Source: Pseudomonas sp. ADAK13 (GTDB lineage Bacteria > Pseudomonadota > Gammaproteobacteria > Pseudomonadales > Pseudomonadaceae). Taken from it: DNA of 64,000 nucleotides. Positions 53,199 to 62,480 of the stretch are shown piece by piece (the stretch's first letter is position 1; every line of letters begins with the position of its first letter). Under the pieces are notes generated by a model. The model worked only from the letters and a program-made list of their open reading frames with translations, was not told the origin of the DNA and did no database searches. A program made the translations under genes and the position numbers. The stretch is from the NCBI RefSeq assembly GCF_012935715.1, contig NZ_CP052860.1:7006001-7070000 (forward strand), in the 5' to 3' direction.

Positions 53199-54662
53199 TT
53201 ATTCAGTGCGCGTGGCTGGGGTGGTCGAGGCCACGTTATCGGCGTGGAAACCGCCGCCCAGGGCCTGCATCAATTGAATCGAAAGATCGATTTGCTCGGC
53301 ATTCAGGGTGGCCAACTGACGTTGGGCCTGGAGAAGTTGTTGTTCGATGCTGAGCACGTCCAGGTAATTCCCGATACCTGAGCTGTAACGCTGGACCCCG
53401 GTGTCGTAGGACTGCTGGGCAATGTCCGCGGCGTGTTGCTGGGCCTGGATCTGCCGGCCGGTCTCGCGCAATTGCACGAGGGTGTTGCCGATGTCGCCCA
53501 AGGCTTGCACCAGGGTTTTGTTGTACTGGGCCACGGCCAGGTCGTAGTCGGCGTCGCGGGCATCGAGGTCGGCGCGCAGGCGGCCGCCGTCGAAGATCGG
53601 CAGCGAGATCGTCGGCGCAATGCTGAAGAAGCGGCTGGCCGAACCGAACATCGCATCCCCCAGCAACGACTCGGCCCCGGCACTCGCGCTCAGGTTGAGG
53701 TTGGGGTAGAAACGGGTCTTGCTGGCCGCGACGTTCTTGCTCGCCGCCTCCACACGCCAGCGCGCGGCGATCAGGTCCGGGCGACGGCCCACCAACTCGG
53801 CAGGCAACACCGACGGCACGGCAACGGCACTCGGCTTGAGCACGTTGGGGCGTACCAGTTCGCTGCCGCGGTCCGGGCCTTTGCCGAGCAACACGGCGAG
53901 GGCGATCTTGGCGCTCTGCAGTTGTTTTTCCGCATCGATCAGTTGCGACTGGGAGCTGGCTTCCAGGCTTTCGGTTTGCTGGTACTGGTACTGGCTGTCG
54001 ATCCCGGAGTTCAGGCGACGCTGGCCCAGGTCGAGCATTTGCCGGGTGCGCTTGAGGTCATCATTGGCCAGGTCACGCACGATATGGGCCTGGCCCAGGT
54101 CGCTGTAGGCCTTGGCGACGTTGGCCGCCAGGGTCAGGCGCGCAGCCTGTTGGTCGACTTCGGCAGCGCGGGCCTGGCCCAGTGCCGCCTCCCAGGCAGC
54201 GCGCTGGCCACCCCACAGGTCGAAGTTGTAATTGAAGCTGGCACCGATGTTACGCACGGTGGCGTACGCATCGCCCTGGCCCAATGGGTCCTGGTCCTTG
54301 GCCAGGCGCGAACGGCTGACACCGGCGCTGGCGTCCAGGGTCGGCATGCGCTCGGCGTCGGCAGCATAGGCGGCGGCTTCGGCCTGATGGGCACGGGCGC
54401 TGGCCACTTGCATGTCGGGGCTGTTTTGCAGGGCTTCCTGGATCAGGCCGTCGAGTTGTGGGTCGCCAAGGCTTTTCCACCAGTCGGCGGTGGGCCAGGC
54501 GGCGCTCGACAACGTCACACCGCTGAGGGATTTGCCGGTTTGCAGGTTATTGGCTTCGAGGCGTTTGCCTTCTGTGTTCAAGCCGCTGAAATTGGCACAA
54601 CCGGCCATAGTCATGGCCACCAGCACAAGGCTGAGGCCGGCACGCAAGGAGCGATTGTTCAT
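53199..54662 (-). CDS. OprM/NodT-family outer membrane efflux lipoprotein
   Basis: The 487-aa RND-type outer-membrane factor has a lipobox (LVAMTMAGC, Cys22), WWKSLGDPQLDGLIQEALQN, and GRRPDLIAARWRVEAASKNV, with paired TolC repeats. It supplies the outer-membrane duct for the EmrAB pump. Its start overlaps the marR stop by four bases, so all four genes form one operon. Confidence 0.95.
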   Translation of the reverse strand: MNNRSLRAGLSLVLVAMTMAGCANFSGLNTEGKRLEANNLQTGKSLSGVTLSSAAWPTADWWKSLGDPQLDGLIQEALQNSPDMQVASARAHQAEAAAYAADAERMPTLDASAGVSRSRLAKDQDPLGQGDAYATVRNIGASFNYNFDLWGGQRAAWEAALGQARAAEVDQQAARLTLAANVAKAYSDLGQAHIVRDLANDDLKRTRQMLDLGQRRLNSGIDSQYQYQQTESLEASSQSQLIDAEKQLQSAKIALAVLLGKGPDRGSELVRPNVLKPSAVAVPSVLPAELVGRRPDLIAARWRVEAASKNVAASKTRFYPNLNLSASAGAESLLGDAMFGSASRFFSIAPTISLPIFDGGRLRADLDARDADYDLAVAQYNKTLVQALGDIGNTLVQLRETGRQIQAQQHAADIAQQSYDTGVQRYSSGIGNYLDVLSIEQQLLQAQRQLATLNAEQIDLSIQLMQALGGGFHADNVASTTPATRTE

Positions 54663-55132
54663 GCACTACCTACCCGCTGAATGGTGATGGGGTCACCCGC
54701 AGCTATCAGAATTTTCTTCAAGATTTTTTCCAGGGTTTGCAATTCACCCGGCTCCAGCGCACCCGCCAATTGGTTCAGGGCCTGGGCGCCGATCTCCGGC
54801 AGCATGTCGGCCACGCGCTGGCCTTCCGGGGTCAGCACCAACTGCACCTGGCGCCGGTCCTGCTCGGAACGCTTGCGCGCCAGCAGGTCCTTTTGTTCCA
54901 GGCGGTCGAGCATGCGGGTCATGGAGCCGCTGTCCAACGACAGGTTGCGGCACAGCTCGGCGGGGGTGTCGACGCCGTACTGGGCCATGATGATCAACAC
55001 CTTGAACTGCGCGGCGGTAATGCCGTGGGGTTCCATGTGGGTGTCGATGATCTTGTCTTTGAGCAGCGCAGCACGGCCCAGCAGCAGGCCGAGGTGGCAG
55101 TTGTGGAAGTTTTCGGGGGTGAAGTGCTTCAT
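54659..55132 (-). CDS. MarR-family regulator of the efflux operon
   Basis: The 157-aa protein has the MarR winged helix: GITAAQFKVLIIMAQYGVDT, LSLDSGSMTRMLDRLEQKDL and ARKRSEQDRRQVQLVLTPEG (wing). As first gene of the operon it most likely represses itself and the pump, with release by small phenolic-type ligands as in EmrR/MarR. ATG 55132 (MKHFTPENF) is chosen; a TTG at 55141 is possible. Confidence 0.93.
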   Translation of the reverse strand: MKHFTPENFHNCHLGLLLGRAALLKDKIIDTHMEPHGITAAQFKVLIIMAQYGVDTPAELCRNLSLDSGSMTRMLDRLEQKDLLARKRSEQDRRQVQLVLTPEGQRVADMLPEIGAQALNQLAGALEPGELQTLEKILKKILIAAGDPITIQRVGSA

Positions 55133-55148
55133 CGTGACCAACCTATTA

Positions 55149-55194
55149 ACTGCCTAAGCAGTGAATGTATGTCACGATGTTACTGCCTAGGCAG
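55149..55194. promoter_or_regulatory. Paired palindromic operators upstream of marR
   Basis: ACTGCCTAAGCAGT (55149-55162) and CTGCCTAGGCAG (55183-55194) have centres 33 bp apart, about three helical turns, and each is followed by GTGAATGT or CGAATGT. They cover the expected promoter of the marR-pump operon and are the likely MarR sites. Confidence 0.75.
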
Positions 55195-55241
55195 CGAATG
55201 TCAAACGAATAGTTAGGTTGCTTGCTAATTAGCGGATAAAT

Positions 55242-55262
55242 GGTGGGAGCCGGGCTCCCACC
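55242..55262 (-). terminator. Hairpin after tamB
   Basis: GGTGGGAGC, CGG, GCTCCCACC: a 9-bp perfect stem just downstream of the tamB stop. It could be a REP derivative acting as terminator. Confidence 0.6.
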
Positions 55263-55277
55263 TTTAATGTGTACGGA

Positions 55278-58200
55278 TCAGAAATCCCGCTTGTAGAAAA
55301 TATCCAGGGAGCTGGCCACACCGCTGGCCACTTCCAGGTACACCTTCTTGCTCAGCAAATAGCGCAAGGCGATGGTGTTGGCCGGTTCGAACACCCCCAC
55401 GCCATAACGCAGGCTGAGCTTCTCCGAGATTTTGCCGCTGGCCACCACAGCGGTGTTGTTGCCACTGCCCTGGGTGTCGAGTTCGAAATCCTGGATGCCC
55501 AGGTTCTTGGCAATATCCGAGGTGACCCCGGCGCTGCCCATCAACCCGAGGCCCAACGCTGCCTGGGCCAGCATGTTGTTGTCTTCACCGGTGGTGCTGA
55601 GCGGTCGGCCCAGTACCAGGTAGGACAGCGCCTGTTCCTGGCTCATGGCCGGTTCCGAGAAGATCTGCGTGGTGGGCTGCTCGGCGCTGCCGCTCAGGCG
55701 GATACCGGCAGTTACGTCGTCGGTCTGGCGGATGGCTTCGATGTCGAGGTACGGCTGGTCAATCGGCCCGGCGAACAGCAACCGCGCGCGGCGCACCGTA
55801 AGGCGCTGGCCGTAGGCACGATAGCGGCCGTCGTTAAGCCAGAGTTCGCCACGGGTGTCCATGTTGTCGCCGATGTGCACGTGGCCTTGCAGGTTGGCGG
55901 TGAGGCCGAAGCCGGCGAAACTCAACTTGTCCTTGCCCACCTCCACATCGATGTCCATCGCCATGGCCATCGGCGGCTTGCCCTCTTCGGTCTGGCTGCC
56001 GACGATCACCGTGTCATCCGAGACCTTGACCGTCGACGGCGGCAGTTCGCGCACGGTGATCTCGCCCTTGGGGATCTGCACCTTGCCGGAGATCGCCAGC
56101 TTGTCGTTTTTCATGCTGATTTTCAGGTCGGGCGCCACTTCCAGGGCAGCGTACGGTTCTACGCTGACCGGCAGTTGCGTGCCTTGCAGCGCGATGTCCA
56201 CCGCCAGGGCCTGGCCCCAGTCGATCTGGCCCTTGATAGTGCCCTGCCCGGCTTTGCCGCTGCGCCAGCCGCCATTGAGCTGCACGCTTTCGCCGGCAAT
56301 CAGCGCCTGGATATTCAGGCCTTCGAAGCTGGTGGGCAGTTCCGGACCGGAGATTTCGCCGCCCACCAGGTTGATGCTGCCGTTGACCTGAGGCGCCAGC
56401 AGGCCGCCGCCGATGCGCCCGTTACCGTTGAGCTTGCCGTTGAGCTTCTCGACCATCGGCACAAACGGCCGGGCCACGGCGAGGTCGAGGCCGGTCAGAG
56501 TGAAGTTACCGGTGATCGGTTTGTTCTTCGGCAGCGGATTGATCTGCGCCTGCAACAGCAACTCGCCAAGCTTGCCACCCCGGAAGTTGAGCTGGGTGTC
56601 GATGCGCGTGGGGTTGAGGGTGGTTTCCAGCTTCAGGGTGTCGTAGGGGAAGTCCAGCCACTGGTCCTTGTCCTTGACCCGCAAGGTGCCGCCGCTGGCA
56701 TCCACCGACACCACGCCTTTGGGGCCGCTGGCCGGCAGGTCGAGTTGCACGTCGGCATTGAGCTTGCCCTGCCAGGCGAAGTCTTTCGGCAAAAACGCCG
56801 CCAGGCTGTCGATGGGGAACTGCTTGAGGTGATAACGCAGCTTGGGCTCGGGCATCAGGCGCTGGTCTTCGCCACACAGGCTCGCCGAGCCGGATACCCA
56901 GCAGTGGGCAGCAAAGGTCAGCTTGCCATCGGCCAGACGCTCGATTTTAGCCGGGGCTTGCAGCTTCCAGTCCTGGCCACCCGCCTGCACATCGCCGCTG
57001 GCCAGGCGCCCGCGCCAGTTGCCTTTGTCGAGGTTGCCGTCCAGGGCCAGGGCCAGCTTGAGCAGCGGGCCGGCCAGGTCGAGCTGGACTTTCTGGTTTT
57101 TGATATCGCCCTGGGCGCTGGCGGTGAAGGTGCCGACCTGGGTTTCACCGGCCTGGATGCCACTGCCTTTAAGGTCGATTTTGGCGCGCTGGGCGTTATC
57201 GAGGTTTGCGTCCAGGGTCAGGTTTTGCAGGCGATTGTCTTCAAACGCCAGTTGTTGGCCAACCAGGTTGAGCTTGCCTTGAGGCGCGTGCAGGGTACCG
57301 GCGACGTCGAGGCGCCCGTTCATCTGCCCGCGCAGTTGCGGCCAGAGTTGGGCGAGGCGCGTCAACTTGATGTCGACCTGCCCGGCCAGCCGCTGTTGCA
57401 GGCTACCGCTGCCGTAGATGCGGTTGTCGCCGAGGCGGATGTCCAGCGTACCAAGAGTCCACTGCTCGCCTGCGCCTTCGGCCTTGGCCTGGAGCACGGC
57501 GGGTTGGCCGCGCAGGCGGCCCTTGAGGTCGAGGTCGGCGTTGAGCTTAAGCTGCTCGTTCTTCATTTCACCCTTGCTGCGCAGCGGGCCAGCGAGGGTG
57601 CCGGGCAGCTCGGCAACCCAGTACGCCGGGTTGATGGCCGACAGGTCGAGTGCCGTGTCCCAGGCAATACCGTCGGCAAATTGCAGGTTCAGGTGGCCCT
57701 CGGCCTTGCCCTGGCCGGCGGCGAGTTTCAGCTCGGGGAGGAACACTTGCTTGAGGTCGCCACTGAACGGGCTGGCCAGGCTGAACTTGCCTGCCGGGCC
57801 GTCGAGGTCGGCCTTGAAGTTGCCCAGGTAGTTGCCGTCCTTGTAGGAAACTTCGCCATTGAAGGTACGCAAGGCTACTTGAGGTTCGTCAATGACCGGG
57901 TACAGGCGATGCCAGGGGAAATCCAGCCAGTCGATTTTCGCGTCGGCGCTGAAGCCTTGCTGCCAGTCCAGATTGGCACTGAGCTTGAGGCTTTGCTGGT
58001 CACCGGCATTCAAGTCCAACCCGGCGATCTGCGCGCCCTTGGCGTCGACCTTGCCTTGCAGCAGCAAGTCCACCGGGCCTTTCTCCGCCGGAAGGACGGC
58101 TTTGCCCAGCAACTGGTAACCGTTGCTCAGGTCGCCCTTGGCCGTCAGGTCCAACTGATTGAGTTGCAGGGTATCGGGCAAGTCGGCGCTGGGTTTGAAG

Positions 58201-58949
58201 CCATCGGCGGTGATGTGCAACTGCGCCGGCAGGTTTTCCACCAGGGGTTGCAACTCCCCGCTGAGCTTGGCCGGCAGATAGCCGCTGCTGTCGGCGTCGA
58301 GCTTGAGGGATTTGAGCAAATCGCCATCGACCTTGAGCGCCAGCGTCCAGGGCGCACCGCCCGGGGCGTAGGGCAGACTCAGGTTGCCGCTGGCGGTTAA
58401 CGGCCAGTTGCCGGTAGGTTGCAGCAGGCCGGATAGATCCAGCACCAGGCCGTCCCGCTGCAGGTGCACCGAGTCAATCTGCATGCCGGCAGCGGTCCAG
58501 TGCGCCGCCAGTTGCAGGCCCTGGAGTTCTTCGCTGCCGTTGAACAGCAGGCTGCCGACGCGGATGTCACCCAACTGAAGGGCGACCGGCAATTTCAGGT
58601 CCGGCAGGGTGATCGGGCCGCTGCTTTCTTCCGCGCTGGGTGGAAATTGCAGGCTCACCTGCTCCACATCCAGTTGGTTGATGCACACCGTCATGCGCAT
58701 CAGGCACGCCGGCGACCAGTCGAACTTCGGTGCTTGCAGCTCTACGTGGCTGCTGTCTTGTTGCCATAACAGATGGTCGGCACTCCACTGCCCGCCCAGG
58801 CGACCCTGGAAATTTTCCACGGTCAACCCCGGCACCTGGCCCAGCACCCAACGGCTGCCAACTTGGGTACCCAGCACCGTCCACAGCGCCAGCACTATCA
58901 CCGCGAGGACCGCCAGCACGGCCAGCCCCGCTATTTTCAAACCACGCAT
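55278..58949 (-). CDS. tamB: Translocation and assembly module protein TamB
   Basis: The 1223-aa protein has one N-terminal membrane anchor (GLAVLAVLAVIVLALWTVLG), a very long beta-rich periplasmic body and the conserved TamB C-terminal domain (LSYLVLGRPLSTTGEDNNML; LSLRYGVGVFEPANTIALRY; VASSLDIFYKRDF). TamB spans the periplasm with TamA, aiding outer-membrane protein assembly and phospholipid transfer. The ATG at 58949 shares bases with the tamA stop (TGATG). Confidence 0.96.
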   Translation of the reverse strand: MRGLKIAGLAVLAVLAVIVLALWTVLGTQVGSRWVLGQVPGLTVENFQGRLGGQWSADHLLWQQDSSHVELQAPKFDWSPACLMRMTVCINQLDVEQVSLQFPPSAEESSGPITLPDLKLPVALQLGDIRVGSLLFNGSEELQGLQLAAHWTAAGMQIDSVHLQRDGLVLDLSGLLQPTGNWPLTASGNLSLPYAPGGAPWTLALKVDGDLLKSLKLDADSSGYLPAKLSGELQPLVENLPAQLHITADGFKPSADLPDTLQLNQLDLTAKGDLSNGYQLLGKAVLPAEKGPVDLLLQGKVDAKGAQIAGLDLNAGDQQSLKLSANLDWQQGFSADAKIDWLDFPWHRLYPVIDEPQVALRTFNGEVSYKDGNYLGNFKADLDGPAGKFSLASPFSGDLKQVFLPELKLAAGQGKAEGHLNLQFADGIAWDTALDLSAINPAYWVAELPGTLAGPLRSKGEMKNEQLKLNADLDLKGRLRGQPAVLQAKAEGAGEQWTLGTLDIRLGDNRIYGSGSLQQRLAGQVDIKLTRLAQLWPQLRGQMNGRLDVAGTLHAPQGKLNLVGQQLAFEDNRLQNLTLDANLDNAQRAKIDLKGSGIQAGETQVGTFTASAQGDIKNQKVQLDLAGPLLKLALALDGNLDKGNWRGRLASGDVQAGGQDWKLQAPAKIERLADGKLTFAAHCWVSGSASLCGEDQRLMPEPKLRYHLKQFPIDSLAAFLPKDFAWQGKLNADVQLDLPASGPKGVVSVDASGGTLRVKDKDQWLDFPYDTLKLETTLNPTRIDTQLNFRGGKLGELLLQAQINPLPKNKPITGNFTLTGLDLAVARPFVPMVEKLNGKLNGNGRIGGGLLAPQVNGSINLVGGEISGPELPTSFEGLNIQALIAGESVQLNGGWRSGKAGQGTIKGQIDWGQALAVDIALQGTQLPVSVEPYAALEVAPDLKISMKNDKLAISGKVQIPKGEITVRELPPSTVKVSDDTVIVGSQTEEGKPPMAMAMDIDVEVGKDKLSFAGFGLTANLQGHVHIGDNMDTRGELWLNDGRYRAYGQRLTVRRARLLFAGPIDQPYLDIEAIRQTDDVTAGIRLSGSAEQPTTQIFSEPAMSQEQALSYLVLGRPLSTTGEDNNMLAQAALGLGLMGSAGVTSDIAKNLGIQDFELDTQGSGNNTAVVASGKISEKLSLRYGVGVFEPANTIALRYLLSKKVYLEVASGVASSLDIFYKRDF

Positions 58950-60676
58950 CACAGCTCAGGCCCCATGGAAAAGTGCAAACGAATGCCGCCCGGATCTTCG
59001 AGGGCATGGGCCAGGTCGAGGCGGATCGGACCGACCGGCGACACCCAGCGCACGCCCACACCCACACCGGTTTTCAGGCTCGGCATTTCCAGGGTGTTGA
59101 ACGAGTTGCCTTGGTCGATAAAGGTCGCGATCCGCCATTTTTCGGCGATGGAATATTGATACTCGGCGCTCAGGGCCACCATGTAGCGGCCACCGATGCG
59201 GTCGCCACGGTCATTCTCCGGCGACAGGGTCTGGTACTCGTAACCGCGCACGCTCTGGTCGCCGCCGGCAAAAAACCGCAACGACGGCGGCACGGACTTG
59301 TAGCCATTGGTGGCACTGCCGCCAAATTGCGCGCGGGCCAGGAAGCGGTGGTTGTCCCACAACGTGGTCAGGCCCTTGATCGTCGCCGTGCCGTAAAGCA
59401 GGTTGGTGTCGGAACCCAGCCCTTCCTTGGCGACCTTGGCGTCGAACAACAGGCGATAGCCGTTGTGCGGGTCGATGCGGTTGTCACTGCGCAGGTAGGA
59501 GTAACTGATGCCCGGCATCAGCAGCGTGCTCAGGCCCGAGTCGTTGCCCAGGCGATATTCTTCGCGCTGCCACTTGAGCGAGATCACCCGCGTCCAGCCG
59601 CTGGGCAACTTGCTGTGCCACTCGGGGCCGAGGGTGAGCAATTTACTCAGGGTGTCGGTGTTGGCGATTTCTTCATTCTGGTAGCCGCCGGCGAAACGCA
59701 GTTTGTCGGTCAGGGGCGGGTCCAGGGGAATGTCGTACCACAGCCCGACGTTCTGCCGGGGCGCCGACAGCTCGGCTTCCCAGCCATAACTATGGCCCTG
59801 GGGGTTGACCCAATGGCGCGTCCAGTTGGCCTTGCCGCGCGGCCCGACGTCGGTCGAGTAACCCAGGCCCAGGCCCATGGTGCGGGGCTTGCGGGTTTCG
59901 AGTTGCACGGCCACAGGGATCACGTCGTTAGTCGACGCGGCGGGAGCGGCGTCCACGCGTACGCCTTCAAAAAAACCGCTGCCTTGCAGGTTCTGGTTGA
60001 GTTCGGCGATCAGTTCGGAGTCGTAGGGTGCGCCGCTCTTGAACGGCACCATGCGTTGCAGCAGGTCTTCATCGAAGGGGGTGTCGCCGGCAAAGCTGAC
60101 CTTGCCCAGGGTGTAACGTGGGCCGCTGTCATAAATGAGTTCGATATCGGCCACGCCCGCCTGGGGGTCCACCGAGAGTTTCTGGCGGGTAAAGCGCCCG
60201 CTGAAAAAGCCGTAGCGTGATGCCTGGTTCTGGATAACGCGCTTGGCGTCTTCGTAATTGCCATGGTTGAGCACGGCACCGGGTTTGAGTTCGTCGCTGC
60301 CGGGCACGCGAAAGGCTTTGAGGTCGGCCGCCTGGCCATCGACCCTAATAGTCACATTGCGCAAATGCACCGGTTCGCCGGGGTCGATGGTGAGGATCAG
60401 GCGCGGGTTCTTGCCGCCCTTCACGTCACTGGCGATCTGCGGCTGGTAGAAACCCAACGCCTGGGCGGCCTTGCGGGCCTGCTCCTCGGCGCCACGGCTG
60501 AACCGTTGCAGGGCTTCTTCGTCACGATCGCCGACCCCGCCGATATAGCCTTCGATGTTGGCTTTCAACGCGTCGTTTGAAGGTTTGATGCGCACATCCA
60601 ATTCGCTTTGCGCCAAGGCGCCGCAGCTCGTGAACAGCAGAATCAAGCCGCTGGTAAATCTTCCTGGAAACTTCAT
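58949..60676 (-). CDS. tamA: Translocation and assembly module outer membrane protein TamA
   Basis: The 575-aa Omp85-family protein has a signal peptide (GLILLFTSCGALA), three POTRA domains (~25-260) and a 16-strand barrel. The barrel carries the lid-loop motif (GGDQSVRGYEYQTLSP) and ends GGIRLHFSMGPEL. It pairs with TamB, encoded directly downstream. Confidence 0.96.
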   Translation of the reverse strand: MKFPGRFTSGLILLFTSCGALAQSELDVRIKPSNDALKANIEGYIGGVGDRDEEALQRFSRGAEEQARKAAQALGFYQPQIASDVKGGKNPRLILTIDPGEPVHLRNVTIRVDGQAADLKAFRVPGSDELKPGAVLNHGNYEDAKRVIQNQASRYGFFSGRFTRQKLSVDPQAGVADIELIYDSGPRYTLGKVSFAGDTPFDEDLLQRMVPFKSGAPYDSELIAELNQNLQGSGFFEGVRVDAAPAASTNDVIPVAVQLETRKPRTMGLGLGYSTDVGPRGKANWTRHWVNPQGHSYGWEAELSAPRQNVGLWYDIPLDPPLTDKLRFAGGYQNEEIANTDTLSKLLTLGPEWHSKLPSGWTRVISLKWQREEYRLGNDSGLSTLLMPGISYSYLRSDNRIDPHNGYRLLFDAKVAKEGLGSDTNLLYGTATIKGLTTLWDNHRFLARAQFGGSATNGYKSVPPSLRFFAGGDQSVRGYEYQTLSPENDRGDRIGGRYMVALSAEYQYSIAEKWRIATFIDQGNSFNTLEMPSLKTGVGVGVRWVSPVGPIRLDLAHALEDPGGIRLHFSMGPEL

Positions 60677-60740
60677 AGGCCGGGATGCTACACGAGCTTG
60701 GGAGCGGGTTAGAACCCGGATTTGTCTGAATAATTCTGTC

Positions 60741-61391
60741 TTAAACCGTTGCAGCCTGTAACACCTGCGGATTTGCGTGAAAGAAAACGTGCTCCAGGAC
60801 AGGTCCTACAGCCACCTCGCCGATCTCTTCATAGCCCTGGCGTTTATAGAACTCCAGGTAGCGAGAATTCCCCGTATCCAACACCACACCGGAAGAATGC
60901 GGGTCTTCGGCGCACCAGTTGTGAACCGCTTCGAGCAATTGCTCGCCGTAGTGTTTGCCCTGGAATTGCGGGTGAATCCCCAGCAGCGGCAGCACATGCA
61001 CCGAGTCCGAGGGCAGGCACGCCAACACGGCCTGGTGATATTCCAGGTAGCGCCGGGTGCCACGCACCCCGGTGCTCAGCCACATGCGCAATTGCCAGGC
61101 CCAGCTTTCGGTAATGCCCAGGCGTCGCGTGGGCGGCGCGATCAGGGCGATGCCGATCAACCGGTCGTTGACCAGCAGGCCAATAGCCGGCAGGTTCTGG
61201 AAGAAGTGCTGCTTGACCAGCTCACGCACCGTGGCGCGCACCCGCTGTTCGTAGCCGGGACGTTCGGCTTCAAAGATGTAGGCGAACGTCGGCTCATGGC
61301 GATAGGCCTGGTACAGCAGGGAACGGGCTTCGCGGGAATAGCCGCTGTCGAGCATGTGAATCTGGGCGATGGCAGTCGAGGTGTCAGGCAT
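60741..61391 (-). CDS. GNAT-family N-acetyltransferase
   Basis: The 216-aa protein has a GNAT core: LPLLGIHPQFQGKHYGEQLL (acetyl-CoA binding motif A, Q-x-x-G-x-G/Y form) and VVLDTGNSRYLEFYKRQGYE (motif B). The N-terminal half is helical. The acceptor is unknown; the 64-bp gap to tamA on the same strand allows co-transcription. Confidence 0.87.
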   Translation of the reverse strand: MPDTSTAIAQIHMLDSGYSREARSLLYQAYRHEPTFAYIFEAERPGYEQRVRATVRELVKQHFFQNLPAIGLLVNDRLIGIALIAPPTRRLGITESWAWQLRMWLSTGVRGTRRYLEYHQAVLACLPSDSVHVLPLLGIHPQFQGKHYGEQLLEAVHNWCAEDPHSSGVVLDTGNSRYLEFYKRQGYEEIGEVAVGPVLEHVFFHANPQVLQAATV

Positions 61392-61570
61392 AACAGTGAA
61401 TCTCCCCTGGGCGCTGACTCAAAAAGGTTGCGCTCTTGTTAGTACGAGCCCACAGCAACCGACTCGTTCCCTCCTTTCAGACCTTAGCAGTGCCCAACTC
61501 CTACCGCCACGCTGGCCCCCGTCCGACTTGTCGGCTAGCATCGCCCTTTTGCCAGACTGGACTGCCGACC

Positions 61571-62383
61571 ATGAAAATCGTCTCTTTCAATATCAACGGG
61601 CTGCGCGCCCGCCCTCATCAGCTGGCGGCACTGATCGAGAAACACCAGCCGGACGTGATCGGCCTGCAGGAAACCAAGGTCCACGACGACCAGTTCCCGC
61701 TGGATGAGATCAAGGCCCTGGGCTATCACGTGTATTACCACGGGCAGAAAGGCCACTATGGTGTTGCCCTGCTCTCGCGCCAGGAACCGCTGGCGCTGCA
61801 TAAAGGCTTTGCCAGTGACGAAGAAGACGCCCAGCGCCGGTTTATCTGGGGCACCTTCGCCGATGCCAACGGCAACCCGATTACCATCATGAACGGCTAT
61901 TTCCCACAGGGCGAAAGCCGCGACCACCCTACCAAGTTCCCGGCCAAGCAACGTTTCTACGAAGACCTGCAAACCTTGCTGGAGTCGCAGTTCAGCAATG
62001 ACCAGGCCGTGGTGGTGATGGGCGATGTGAATATTTCCCCGGAAGACTGCGACATCGGCATCGGTGCCGACAATGCCAAGCGTTGGCTTAAAACCGGCAA
62101 GTGCAGCTTCCTGCCGGAAGAGCGCGAGTGGATGGCCCGCCTGAAGAACTGGGGCCTGGTGGACAGCTTCCGTCACCTCAACCCGGACGTCGCCGACCGC
62201 TTCAGCTGGTTCGATTACCGCAGCCGCGGTTTTGAAGACGAGCCCAAGCGCGGGCTGCGGATCGACGTGATCATGGCCTCCCAAGGCCTGTTGCCGCGGG
62301 TGAAGGACGCCGGTGTGGACTACGACCTGCGCGGTATGGAAAAACCCTCCGATCATGCGCCGATCTGGCTGGAACTGAGCTGA
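61571..62383 (+). CDS. xthA: Exodeoxyribonuclease III
   Basis: The 270-aa AP endonuclease/exonuclease of the EEP family has [31 protein letters not shown] (metal Glu), [14 protein letters not shown] (Asp/Asn pair) and the final [12 protein letters not shown] (Asp-His). It repairs abasic sites and 3' blocks. The frame begins earlier but the ATG at 61571 gives the family N-terminus. Confidence 0.97.
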   Translation: MKIVSFNINGLRARPHQLAALIEKHQPDVIGLQETKVHDDQFPLDEIKALGYHVYYHGQKGHYGVALLSRQEPLALHKGFASDEEDAQRRFIWGTFADANGNPITIMNGYFPQGESRDHPTKFPAKQRFYEDLQTLLESQFSNDQAVVVMGDVNISPEDCDIGIGADNAKRWLKTGKCSFLPEEREWMARLKNWGLVDSFRHLNPDVADRFSWFDYRSRGFEDEPKRGLRIDVIMASQGLLPRVKDAGVDYDLRGMEKPSDHAPIWLELS

Positions 62384-62392
62384 TCTGGCACA

Positions 62393-62414
62393 GAGGGCCG
62401 GGTAACCGGCCCTC
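62393..62414 (+). terminator. Hairpin terminator after xthA
   Basis: GAGGGCCGG, GTAA, CCGGCCCTC followed by GTCATATTT. A perfect 9-bp stem ten bases after the stop. Confidence 0.8.
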
Positions 62415-62480
62415 GTCATATTTATGCAACCTGCCTGACTTAATCTCGCGGCACTCCCTTTGGCTTGAGAAGGTGCCGGC

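Noticed and set aside
55269..58400. 1043-residue frame antisense to tamB
   Set aside because: Shadow of tamB; the minus-strand protein has the conserved TamB anchor and C-terminal domain.
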